Position numbers and translations under genes: made by a program. The notes under the pieces are model-generated. The model was not told the DNA's origin. It made no database searches and worked only from the letters and a program-made list of their open reading frames with translations. From Phytohabitans rumicis (GTDB lineage Bacteria; Actinomycetota; Actinomycetes; Mycobacteriales; Micromonosporaceae), in NCBI RefSeq assembly GCF_011764445.1, contig NZ_BLPG01000001.1, forward strand, positions 6,837,001 through 6,901,000: a stretch of DNA of 64,000 bases, in the 5' to 3' direction. This document shows positions 10,324 to 17,868 of the stretch, in pieces (the first letter of the stretch is position 1; every line of letters starts with the position of its first letter).

Positions 10324-11241
10324 GTGCTCATCTTCGCGACCTCCGACAAGGGCGGCACCGGCCGCTCCGTGACCAGCTGCAACGTCCTCTACCGGCGAGC
10401 GTTGCAGGGCAGCGACACCTGCTACCTGGACTTCGACTTCGGGTCGCCGACGGCGGGCACCGTCTTCAACCTGCCCGACGTGGCGCGCGGTACGAACAGG
10501 GGCGGGCTGCACTCGTACCTCCGGGGCCTGGTGTCCGACCCGCACGCGGTGGACATCTGGTCCGAGTCCGACCGGCACAGCCTGCGCGGCCGGCCCGCCG
10601 GTGCCGGCCGGCTCGTGCTCTACCCGGGCGACGCGAGCGGCGGTGAGTTCGCGACCGACACCGAAGTCGTCCGTCGCTGCGTCCGGCTCTTCCTGCGGCT
10701 GGAGGAGGAGTTCGAGCTGACGTTCGTCGACCTCAGCGCCGGCCGCTCGTACGCCACGGAGATCGTGCTCGCCGCGACCGCCATGCCGGAGATGCAGCCG
10801 GTCACCGCCCGGTGGCTGGTCTTCCACCGGTGGACCCGGCAGCACATCATCGCCGCGTCGGGCCTGGTGTACGGGGAGCGCGGCATCATCGACGCCGGCA
10901 TGCAGTGGGGCCACGATCGCAACACGCTCGCCAACTCCATCCGGTTCGTGCGTACCGCGGTGGTCGACCCGAACTCGCCGGAGCTGGCCGGGCTGCGGGC
11001 CGCTCAGGTGGCGTGGCTGCGGGACTGCAACCGGGACCTGCGGGAGCTGGCGACGGACCGGCGCGTCGGCCGGACGCTGGAGCTGGGCTCGGTGCCGCTG
11101 GACCCGGTCCTGCAGTGGCGGGAGCAGCTCATCTCGGACAGTGACGTGCTCGCGCGGCAGATCGCCAACCGGGAGACGGTCGAAGCGTTCGAGGCGCTGG
11201 CGAAGAGGATCAGCGACGACGCGGCGTGGGAGGGGCTGTGA
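10324..11241 (+). CDS. SCO2523-family variant P-loop ATPase-like protein (MinD/ParA-type)
   Basis: 305 residues starting at a GTG. The N-terminus has the deviant Walker A layout of MinD/ParA/Mrp proteins, DKGGTGRSVT at residues 8-17. The signature lysine (K9) is present, but the universally conserved phosphate-binding lysine of the loop is arginine (R14). A switch-like YLDFDFGSPTAGT follows near 38-50, and a Walker B-like ELTFVDLSAGRSY near 138. The C-terminal half is helical. The arginine makes ordinary ATP hydrolysis doubtful; such proteins may bind nucleotide without turnover or act as a regulated switch. It overlaps the next gene by four bases (GTGA), indicating coupled translation. Assignment to the SCO2523 variant P-loop family is from recalled features and context. 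Confidence 0.78.
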   Translation: MLIFATSDKGGTGRSVTSCNVLYRRALQGSDTCYLDFDFGSPTAGTVFNLPDVARGTNRGGLHSYLRGLVSDPHAVDIWSESDRHSLRGRPAGAGRLVLYPGDASGGEFATDTEVVRRCVRLFLRLEEEFELTFVDLSAGRSYATEIVLAATAMPEMQPVTARWLVFHRWTRQHIIAASGLVYGERGIIDAGMQWGHDRNTLANSIRFVRTAVVDPNSPELAGLRAAQVAWLRDCNRDLRELATDRRVGRTLELGSVPLDPVLQWREQLISDSDVLARQIANRETVEAFEALAKRISDDAAWEGL

Positions 11242-12179
11242 CCTCCACCGAGACGGCGGTCTTCCTGGAAGCGTCGGCGGACGGCGGCGTCGAGGCGGTG
11301 CCGCTGTCCCACCTGTCCTTCGAGGTGGGCCACCTCTACGTGGAGGACCTGCGGGCCGGCGTCGCCCGGCTGCGGCGGTACTTCGCGCAGGTCGCGCCGT
11401 GGGCCCAGGCCGCCCGCGCGGCGTGCGGCGAAGAGGTGGACCCGGCGAACGCCCGGATCAGCACCTGCTTCCTGATCGACGACTACTTCACCCAGCCCGG
11501 ACCGCCGAGCGAGCTGGTGCCGCAGATCGTCGACGCGGCCCGGGACAGCGGCCTGCGGATCGACTATCTGGTCCGCGAGTCGGCGTGTGCCGAACTGGCG
11601 CCGATCGTGGAGGGTCGCCTCGTCACCGAGCCGGTACCGGGGACCAACGGGTCGCGGCCGCCGCCCTCGGAGGTCGGCTGGCTCTGCAACGGGCAGCGCT
11701 CGCCCGCACCGCACGCCGCGGAGGCGATGGCCGTGCCGGACGGCTGGCGACCGCCGGTGGAGAACGCCGTGAACCGGCACTCGATCTTTGTCGACGTGGA
11801 GCTGTGGGACGAGCGGGGCGGCCGGCGTACCTGGTCGTGCGCCTTTCTCTCGGCCGTCTGGCAGCTGGCCCGCCTCGGCCTGATCCGCAACGCCGGCGAC
11901 AACCCGCTGATCCCCGAGGACGTCGCCGAGCTGCCTGAGCGCTGGGCGGCCCTGCCCCCGATCGTCCGGCTCCAGGCCGACGCGCCGCCGTTCTTCGCGT
12001 ACCAGTCGTTCTCGGTGCTGGGCGCCCGGTTCCTGTCGATCGAGAGCGCCGTTCGTACGATCCTCTCCCAGGTCGCGATCCCCGGCGACGTACTGCGCCA
12101 GACCGACGACCGGGCCATGGCCGAAGGATTCGACCTGCCGGCGGCGGCGCTCGACCGGATCCGCTACGCGTTCGTGTAG
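11238..12179 (+). CDS. SCO2522-family protein of unknown function
   Basis: 313 residues. The GTG at 11238 overlaps the previous stop as GTGA and has GGGAGGGG just upstream, so it is preferred over the GTG at 11226. The protein looks soluble and globular, with no signal peptide and no motif I can name. Short conserved-looking stretches are FLIDDYFT near 80, VGWLCNGQRSPAPHAAEAM near 145-165 and ARFLSIESAVRTILSQVAI near 262-281. The family is found only with its neighbours, as far as I recall, so it probably works in the same process as the P-loop protein. Confidence 0.7.
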   Translation: MTSTETAVFLEASADGGVEAVPLSHLSFEVGHLYVEDLRAGVARLRRYFAQVAPWAQAARAACGEEVDPANARISTCFLIDDYFTQPGPPSELVPQIVDAARDSGLRIDYLVRESACAELAPIVEGRLVTEPVPGTNGSRPPPSEVGWLCNGQRSPAPHAAEAMAVPDGWRPPVENAVNRHSIFVDVELWDERGGRRTWSCAFLSAVWQLARLGLIRNAGDNPLIPEDVAELPERWAALPPIVRLQADAPPFFAYQSFSVLGARFLSIESAVRTILSQVAIPGDVLRQTDDRAMAEGFDLPAAALDRIRYAFV

Positions 12180-12189
12180 CGGGCGGGCG

Positions 12190-13085
12190 TCACGCCGGTT
12201 CCGCCCAGCCGTGCGCGGCCGCGAGGCGCCGTACCGCCGCGATGAGCGCCTCGGTCGCGGCCAGCCCGGCCTGCGACTGCTCGACCTGCTCGTCGATCCC
12301 CGCGGCGATGGCGTACTGGGTGCCGGCGAAGTAGCGGGACAGCGGCCGGAGGTCGTCGGCGGTCAGTAGGGCGTCCATCGCCCGGACCAGGTCGTCGTCC
12401 AGCTCACCCGGGTCCCAGTAGCTCACCGACGCCGCGGTGAGCAGCCGCCCGATCTCCTTGGCGTCCTCTGTGGAGATCCAGCCGAGCTGCTGGCGCACCA
12501 TGTGCGGCTGGACGTGCTCCTTCATGAACCGCCACCGGGCCGCGGCGTCGCGCAGCAGGCGCTGCGCCCGATCCTGGGACACCAGCGCCCGCGACCATAC
12601 GTCGTGGATGTCCCGCCATTCGCGTACGGCGGCGACGAGGAGCGGCTGGCTGTGTTTGTCGCGGGCGGCCGGAAGTAGCTCGTCGTTGAGGACCCGGATC
12701 CGGTCGTACAGCTCGCCGACGTCGTTCGCGCCGGTCGTCAGGCCGGTCACGTCGTGCAGGATCTCGCGGACGGTGGCCTTCGCCAGCGTGGCCACGCCCC
12801 GCTGGTCGCGCTTCTGCGACTCGTTCGCGGTGAAGCCCTGCAGCACGATCAGGGCCAGCGGTACGCCGAACAGCGCCCCGGTCACGGTCGAGGCGAGGTT
12901 GGTCAGGAACGGCAGCTCGTCCCACCAGCCGGCGAAGTCGCCGATCGCGCCGAGGACGGTGGACACGCCCCCGCGGACCACATCGCGACGCAGGCCACCC
13001 GCAGTGCCGGGCTGGCGTTCGCCCAGGAGCGGCGCAGCCACGAGCCGGCCTCCGTCGCGCCGTCCCGGCGCGGCGGCGCGCTCAT
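12190..13085 (-). CDS. two-helix membrane protein of the SCO2521-2525-type locus (frameshifted)
   Basis: About 298 residues if repaired. The ATG at 13085 overlaps the upstream stop as ATGA, so the start is well supported, but the frame from this ATG breaks in the C-run 12968-12972; one extra base joins ...VACVAMWSAGG to VSTVLGAIGDFAGWWDEL. Repaired, the N-terminus holds two hydrophobic segments (ALRVACVAMW...LGAI and LPFLTNLASTVTGALFGVPL...) separated by GWWDE. A long helical cytoplasmic domain follows, rich in Arg and Glu (TANESQKRDQ onward). This resembles Streptomyces two-TM proteins with an LPFLTNL...TG-LFG-P motif; no function is known. Coupling to the SCO2521-type gene suggests a membrane anchor for the locus. 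Confidence 0.7.
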
Positions 13086-14104
13086 CGGCGTACCGGTCCG
13101 GGATCGTCGTCGGGGGAATCCAGGGAGGGGATCGCCCCGGCGTCCATCTGGTCCCGTACCCGGTCGACGCAGGTCTGCCACTGCCGGCTGAGGCCGGATC
13201 GGTGCTCCAGTTCCCGCCACAGCGGCAGGAGCGGCTCCGGCATCCGGGCGGCGGGCATCCAGAGGTGCAGCAGGTGGTCGACCGCCGGTCGGAGCCGGTG
13301 GACGACGCGGCGGCGGGCGTTGACCCCGATTCCGCTGCGCTCCAGGAGCCGCAGCAGGGACGTGAGCAGCCAGTCGTGCCGCGCGAGGTCCGCACAGAAG
13401 TGCGCGACGTACGGCAGCTCGTCCTCGGGGACCTCCAGGTGGGCGGTGCGCAGCGTGCTGTTGACGACGGTGAACCGGACGGTGCGGCCGGCGCCCGGCA
13501 CCGCGCTCCACCGGAACTCGGTGCGCGCCATGCGAAACGGCGGCCGGCGGTCGACCTCCGGCCGGCTCTGCACCGCGTCCATCAGGCCCGCGGACACGGC
13601 GCCGAGGTCGAGATGCGCGGGATCCCGGCCGTCGGCGAGGAATCCGGCGGCGAGATCGTCCGCGCCCACCTTGCCCATCAGCTCCACCCGGCCCGGGTGC
13701 GACAGGTAGTGCGCCCAGGACATCCGCCGGCCGTTCCGGCTCGGTCCCAGTACGGCGTACGAGGAGCCTTGCAGGAGGTGGCCACCGGTCAGGGCGGCGC
13801 GGGAGGTGACCGTGCCGATGCCGCGTACCTGGCCGCCGGAGGCGCCGGCGAGGGAGCAGTCGATGCCGGTGAGTATCTCGGGCGACTCGGCGTACGCGAT
13901 CGGGCGTTCCGATGTGCGTACCCGCCCGCCGGGGGCGAGCCGCAGGATGTCGGCGGAGACCGCGGCGCCGACCGCGCCGGCGTGCTGCAGGAGGCCGGTG
14001 TGGACCTCGCCCAGGATCAGCGTCGCGACCGCGCGCGGCCCAGCGCCGCCACGCCGCCCGGACCGAGGCCGGGACCTGCCCGCGGGCGGGGCGAGTGAAG
14101 CCAC
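13082..14104 (-). CDS. SCO2521-family protein of unknown function
   Basis: About 340 residues. The GTG at 14104 is chosen because GGAGG (14111-14115 on this strand) lies six bases upstream; an ATG at 14146 is in frame but has no ribosome site. Recognisable stretches are LILGEVHTGLLQ near 29-40, AGGVRT...PIAYAESPEILTGIDC near 60-80, a Gly/Ser stretch, FRMARTEFRWSAVPG near 180, and an Arg-rich helical C-terminus. The gene runs convergent to the four-gene rightward operon and is coupled to the membrane protein by ATGA. It is assigned to the SCO2521 family by gene context and recalled motifs. Possible alternative: an encapsulated or secretion-related scaffold; nothing in the sequence settles this. 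Confidence 0.7.
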   Translation of the reverse strand: MASLAPPAGRSRPRSGRRGGAGPRAVATLILGEVHTGLLQHAGAVGAAVSADILRLAPGGRVRTSERPIAYAESPEILTGIDCSLAGASGGQVRGIGTVTSRAALTGGHLLQGSSYAVLGPSRNGRRMSWAHYLSHPGRVELMGKVGADDLAAGFLADGRDPAHLDLGAVSAGLMDAVQSRPEVDRRPPFRMARTEFRWSAVPGAGRTVRFTVVNSTLRTAHLEVPEDELPYVAHFCADLARHDWLLTSLLRLLERSGIGVNARRRVVHRLRPAVDHLLHLWMPAARMPEPLLPLWRELEHRSGLSRQWQTCVDRVRDQMDAGAIPSLDSPDDDPGPVRR

Positions 14105-14228
14105 AGGCAGCCTCCACACCGATCTGGTGATGTGATCTGACCCCATGATGACGGTGGATGGCAACCCGGTGGTGGTGTGGCAACAACGGTCCGTTACGGC
14201 GGTGTCCGGGTGGCCGCCGATGTGCAGC

Positions 14229-14258
14229 GGGCCCGGCGCCGCGAACGGCGCCGGGCCC
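14229..14258 (-). terminator. strong hairpin downstream of the LPMO gene
   Basis: Perfect 13-bp GC arms (GGGCCCGGCGCCG) around a CGAA tetraloop, starting about 18 bases past the LPMO stop on the transcribed strand. There is no T-tract, as is usual in high-GC actinobacteria. It isolates the LPMO transcript from the leftward SCO2521-type operon. Confidence 0.75.
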
Positions 14259-14276
14259 CGAGGGGGTGGTGCGGAG

Positions 14277-15359
14277 TTATGCGACTGCGCAGGTGACCGC
14301 CGGTGCGGTGGCGGCACCGTTGGCCACGAAGCCGAACGTCGTCGACGCGCTGGCGTTGAGTGCGCCGTTGTAGTTGGCGTTGCGGACCGTGTGGTTGGGC
14401 GCGGTGCCGGACAGTGTGCCGTTCCACAGGTTGCTGACGGACTGGCCGCTGGCCAGCGTCAGGCCGACGGACCAGCCGGCGATCGCGGCCGTGCCGCTGT
14501 TGCGGACGCTGACCTCACCCTGGAAGCCGCCGCTCCAGCTGCTGACCGTCCGGTACGTGGCCGCGCAGGACCCGGGGCCCGGGTTCGGGCCGCCGGTGGT
14601 CGGGCCGGTGGTCGGGTTGCTCGTCGTCGGGCCCGGCGTGATCGTGCCCTGGCCGGGGCCGACGCCCGTGACCTCACCGTTGCCGCCGTCGAAGAGGACG
14701 TCGGAGCAGCCGAAGAAGTTCTCCTGGCTGTCCGAACGCACCCACCGCGAGTAGATGATGTGCCGGCCGCTCTTGCCGGTCGGCAGGGTGCCGGTGAAGT
14801 AGTAGTGACCGTCGTTGGTGCCGACCGCGCCGCGCGACGGCGGGTTGGTGACCGTCAGGAACGGCGACGCCTCCAGGTCACTCCAGGCCAGCGCCCGGGT
14901 GGGGCTCCAACTGTTGTTGGTCACGTAGAAGTAGAACGTGCCCGGGTGGTGCGCCCAGTTGCTGTACCTGAACTCCATCGTGCGGCCGGCCGTCAGGTGG
15001 GTGGTCGGCCAGTCGGTGCGGGCCAGGTTGTACCCCGAGAACGTGGTGTTGCCGCCGCTGCACAGCTGACCGTCCGGGATGAAGCCGGTGGTGCGGCCGT
15101 TCGCGTCGGAGCGCAGCACGCTGAACCAGTTGTACAGCGGGTTGGTGCCGCTCTGGGCCACCGCCGCCGCGCACGCGGGGTTGTTGGGGATGATCTGGCC
15201 GGTGGAGCTGAGGCCGTCCTGCCAGCAGAGGCGGGTACGGCTGCCGGGAATGATCGCGGCGCCGTGCGCCTCGGCGGCGTCCGGGGTGATCACCGCGATG
15301 ATGCCCGCGGCCACCACAGCGGCGGCGGCGGTTGCCGCGGCCCTGCGTAGAAGTTTCAC
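14277..15359 (-). CDS. secreted AA10 lytic polysaccharide monooxygenase with CBM2
   Basis: 360-residue secreted copper enzyme that oxidatively cleaves crystalline polysaccharide. The signal peptide covers residues 1-31 (KLLRRAAAT... ending AEA), so mature protein starts at His32 (HGAAIIPGSR). His32 and His138 (NWAHHPG) form the histidine brace; QENFFGCSD near 230 carries the axial Phe. A Pro/Thr/Gly linker (about 240-270) leads to a C-terminal CBM2 with a terminal Cys pair (CAATYRTVSSW to PAVTCAVA). Overall pattern (PLYNWF, YVPDG-like, SDSQENFF, DGGNGEVTG) resembles cellulose-active C1-oxidising streptomycete LPMO10C more than the chitin-active type. The GTG at 15359 has GGAGACC upstream. Confidence 0.93.
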   Translation of the reverse strand: MKLLRRAAATAAAAVVAAGIIAVITPDAAEAHGAAIIPGSRTRLCWQDGLSSTGQIIPNNPACAAAVAQSGTNPLYNWFSVLRSDANGRTTGFIPDGQLCSGGNTTFSGYNLARTDWPTTHLTAGRTMEFRYSNWAHHPGTFYFYVTNNSWSPTRALAWSDLEASPFLTVTNPPSRGAVGTNDGHYYFTGTLPTGKSGRHIIYSRWVRSDSQENFFGCSDVLFDGGNGEVTGVGPGQGTITPGPTTSNPTTGPTTGGPNPGPGSCAATYRTVSSWSGGFQGEVSVRNSGTAAIAGWSVGLTLASGQSVSNLWNGTLSGTAPNHTVRNANYNGALNASASTTFGFVANGAATAPAVTCAVA

Positions 15360-15744
15360 CTTGGTCTCCCTAGCTTTGAGTACACAGGTTCGGGAGATCA
15401 GGACGGCCGCGGCGCGCAAGGGACTCGACGCACCGTCCGATCTCGGACGTACGCGCCTCTCACATGGCCCCTTGCCCGGCAACCGATCCGGCGCGTCAGC
15501 CCCCGCGCCGACCGGCATCGACATTGCACCATGAATCGATTGCCTCGGCAATAGCCGATCGTCTATGTGCTCCGGTGTCGCCGATCAAGGCTTTTCGCGC
15601 CGATCAAGGGCAAAGGGTCGTGGATTGGAGATCAAAGCACGGCCGTTTGCCCTTGATCGACGGAGAAAGCCTTGATCGGCGCGCGCGAGCGGGCGCGGCG
15701 CGGCGAGCGGGCGCGGCGAGCGGGCCGGCGCGGCGCGGGCCAGG
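15360..15744. other. 385-bp gap: LPMO upstream region plus dispersed repeat
   Basis: Contains the untranslated leader and promoter region of the LPMO (no clear -10/-35 seen). An AT-richer patch lies near 15520-15565. Repeat copy A lies at 15583-15677, followed by a GC-rich GCGGGCGCGGCG tract before the NTF2-like gene. No open frame with coding bias was found. Confidence 0.6.
15583..15677. repeat. nested GATCAAGG palindrome, copy A
   Basis: The outer arms are GATCAAGG (15583) and CCTTGATC (15670). The inner arms are about 21 bp (15602-15622 and 15638-15658, GATCAAGGGCAAA... against ...TTTGCCCTTGATC). The loop contains GGAGATCAAAG. Two more copies with the same layout are at 48450-48544 and 62697-62810. 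All are intergenic. Confidence 0.85.
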
Positions 15745-16119
15745 CTAGTAGCGGGTTACCAGGTGCTCGCGGCCGGGGGGTGGGGCGTACGGCTCGGGCC
15801 AGAAGTCGGTGATCCGCTCGATCAGCCCGTCGTCGTCCAGCTCGAAGAAGGTCAGCGCGGGCTGCTCGTCTCCGCCGACGGCGAACGTCGCCCAGGTGGC
15901 CGCGCGGCTGCCCTCGCCGATCGCGCGCACGTCGGTCACGTGCCAGTCGCCCGGATACTCCACGTTGAACCGCACGAACGCCTCACGGCCGTGGATCCGC
16001 TCGCGCGTCTGGGGCAGCTCGTAGACGACCCCCTCGGAGAGGAGGGTCGCGAACGCCACCCAGTCACGGGCCTCGGCCGCCGCCCAGTACGCCACCGCGG
16101 TGTCATGTGCCGTCGTCAT
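15745..16119 (-). CDS. NTF2-like/SnoaL-type protein
   Basis: 124 residues with the cone-shaped NTF2-like fold pattern: an N-terminal helix pair (TAVAYWAAAEARDWVAFATLL), then VVYELPQTRERIHGREAFVRF, and a final strand with the typical LTFFELDDDGLIERITDFW. Such proteins are small cyclases, isomerases or ligand-binding proteins; the substrate cannot be read from sequence. The ATG at 16119 is chosen because upstream codons have no coding character. The gene stands alone, divergent from a DUF1801 gene. Confidence 0.8.
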   Translation of the reverse strand: MTTAHDTAVAYWAAAEARDWVAFATLLSEGVVYELPQTRERIHGREAFVRFNVEYPGDWHVTDVRAIGEGSRAATWATFAVGGDEQPALTFFELDDDGLIERITDFWPEPYAPPPGREHLVTRY

Positions 16120-16149
16120 GCGCGCATCGTGGCACCAGGGTCTGACACA

Positions 16150-16571
16150 ATGTCGGCGAGCGCCATGGATGCCGAGGTCAGGACCCCGAGGAGTACATCG
16201 CCGCGCTGCCGGAGCCACGCCGCGGCGACGTACAGCTGTTGCACGAGTTGATCCGGCGGGAGGCGCCCGAGCTGGCGCCGTACGTGCAGTCGGGCATGCT
16301 CGGCTACGGCAGCTACCACTACCGGTACGACAGCGGGCGCGAGGGCGACTGGTTCGTCGTGGGGCTGGCCGGCCGCAAGGCGTACGTCTCGCTGTACGTC
16401 AGCGCCACCGTGGGCGACCGCTACCTGGCCGAGACCTACCGCGATCGGCTGCCCAAGGCCGACATCGGGCGCAGCTGCGTGCGCATCAAGCGGCTGTCCG
16501 ACGTCAACCTGGACACCGTCGCCGCGCTGATCCGGGAGGCGGCTCAGACCCGGCCGGACAGCTCCGCGTAG
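16150..16571 (+). CDS. DUF1801-family protein (start region frameshifted)
   Basis: The body (DPEEYIAALPEPRRGDVQLL... to RPDSSA) is a complete DUF1801/YdhG-like domain of about 130 residues. No ATG or GTG is in frame before a stop at 16143. An ATG at 16150 (MSASAMDAEV) is one frame off and would join if one base were restored near 16175-16184. A typical family start (Met, a few residues, then PEEYIAALPEPRR) fits this repair well. The only in-frame alternative is TTG at 16239, which would cut the first helix. The gene overlaps the convergent MBL gene by 28 bases. Function unknown; related to iron chaperone-like folds. Confidence 0.65.
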
Positions 16572-17374
16572 CCGCGCCGCACCGCGACCAGGGCGGCGTC
16601 CGGGCCGAAGGGTGCCTTGGCCGCGACCACCTCGGCCAGCGCCCCGTCGGCGTGCCCGTCGCGGATCACCCATTCGAGCGCGGCCAGCTCTTCGTGCTGC
16701 CCGCGGACGAAGTTGTGCCCCACGACCGCGCCGTGTCCGGGCACGACCGCCGTCGAGGGCGTGGTGAGGCGCAGCAGCGCGGCCACCGTCTGCGGCCATT
16801 CCAGCGGGTACGCGTCGTCGAACGCCGGCGGCGCGCCCTCCTCCACCAGGTCTCCGGCCACGAGTACGTCGGCGTCGGGCACGTGTACGACCAGGTCGCC
16901 GGCGGTGTGGCCGCGGCCGAGGTAGCGCAGGACGACCGGGCGCCCGCCGACGTCCAGGGTGGACTCGTGGTGGACGGTGTGGTTGGGCGCCACGATCGGC
17001 GCGGTCACCAGGTCGGGGGCCAGTTCCGGGGCGAGCCGCAGCGCCTCCGCGTACGCCTCCCGGCGTACCGCCTCGGGGCGCTCGCGCAGCAGCGCGGCGG
17101 TCTCCTCGTGGGCCCAGATCGGGCATGCGGGCTCGCCGGCCATCGTGCCGTTGCCGAACGTGTGGTCGAAGTGGTGGTGGGTGTTGGCCACGAGCCACGG
17201 CAGGCCGGTGATCGCCCGGATCGCGCCGGTCAGCTCGGCGGCCTGCGCCGGTGAGGCGAGCGTGTCGACCAGCAGCGCGGCGTCGTCGCCCAGGACCAGG
17301 GTGACGTTGACGTCCAGGACCGGGTACCGGAGCACGAAGACGTCGTCGCCGACCTCGGTGAACTCAGCCGTCAC
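16544..17374 (-). CDS. metallo-beta-lactamase-fold hydrolase
   Basis: 276 residues. The zinc motif THHHFDH (HxHxDH) is near residue 90. A later His falls in LGRGHTAGD near 162, an Asp in LVAGDLVEEG, and the final His in VPGHGAVVG near 217, giving a complete two-metal site. It belongs to the cyclase/glyoxalase-II-like MBL group; the substrate is unknown. Its start overlaps the stop of the thioesterase gene by 11 bases, so the two form an operon and may act on the same thioester or lactone. Confidence 0.88.
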   Translation of the reverse strand: MTAEFTEVGDDVFVLRYPVLDVNVTLVLGDDAALLVDTLASPAQAAELTGAIRAITGLPWLVANTHHHFDHTFGNGTMAGEPACPIWAHEETAALLRERPEAVRREAYAEALRLAPELAPDLVTAPIVAPNHTVHHESTLDVGGRPVVLRYLGRGHTAGDLVVHVPDADVLVAGDLVEEGAPPAFDDAYPLEWPQTVAALLRLTTPSTAVVPGHGAVVGHNFVRGQHEELAALEWVIRDGHADGALAEVVAAKAPFGPDAALVAVRRGYAELSGRV

Positions 17375-17774
17375 GGGAACCGAAAGCCTTCTCCACGAAC
17401 CGGTGCCGATCGACCAGGACGCGCTCGACGCGCCCCTCGGCCACCGTGGTGCCGCCGTCCGTCACGACGACCTCGAAGAGCAGGCGCCGGCCGTCGACCT
17501 TGGCGAGCTGGGCCACGGCGACGACGGTACGGCCGACCGGGGTGGGCGCCCGGTGGTCCAGCTCGACCCGGATGCCGACCGTGGTCATCCCGGGCGTCAT
17601 CCGGGTCGCCGTCGCGGCCACGGTGGCGGCCTCGGCCAGCGCCAGCACCCTGGGCGTACCCAGCACGGGCACGTCACCGGAGCCGAGCGCCTGAGCGGTG
17701 TCGGAGTCCGTGACGGTCAACTCCACGCGGGCGGTCAGCCCGGGCGCGAAGCCGGGATCCGGCTGCTGCTCCAT
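17364..17774 (-). CDS. hotdog-fold thioesterase (FlK-like)
   Basis: 136 residues with a single hotdog domain similar to fluoroacetyl-CoA thioesterase FlK. The catalytic positions can be placed: Thr in LGTPRVLALAEAATVAA, Glu in the same helix, and His in GIRVELDHRAPTP. The start is the ATG at 17774; the frame further upstream has no coding bias. It forms a two-gene operon with the MBL hydrolase. The family hydrolyses acyl-CoA thioesters, and many members are general housekeeping enzymes; fluoroacetate resistance should not be assumed. Confidence 0.8.
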   Translation of the reverse strand: MEQQPDPGFAPGLTARVELTVTDSDTAQALGSGDVPVLGTPRVLALAEAATVAATATRMTPGMTTVGIRVELDHRAPTPVGRTVVAVAQLAKVDGRRLLFEVVVTDGGTTVAEGRVERVLVDRHRFVEKAFGSRDG

Positions 17775-17868
17775 GCCGCATAGCGTAGGCGCTCCAGATA
17801 GGGACAGACCACGTATCGGGGCGGGTGTCCGGCCGGACGGCGTACCCCCGCGGTTAATCTGGACGGCG

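Noticed and set aside
5666-12179. asnB plus methyltransferase and large unknown protein as a peptide natural-product cluster
   Set aside because: No NRPS, lanthipeptide or lasso enzymes nearby; AsnB has housekeeping length, and the genes after it fit the conserved SCO2521-2525 families.
10324-14104. Conservon (cvn) operon
   Set aside because: Conservons have a sensor kinase-like protein, a roadblock protein, DUF742 and a small GTPase; none of these is present.
15583-15677. CRISPR-like repeat
   Set aside because: Repeats are nested palindromes at three distant loci, without regular spacers or cas genes.
17364-17774. Fluoroacetate resistance
   Set aside because: FlK-like thioesterases are common; no fluorinase or related gene is nearby.
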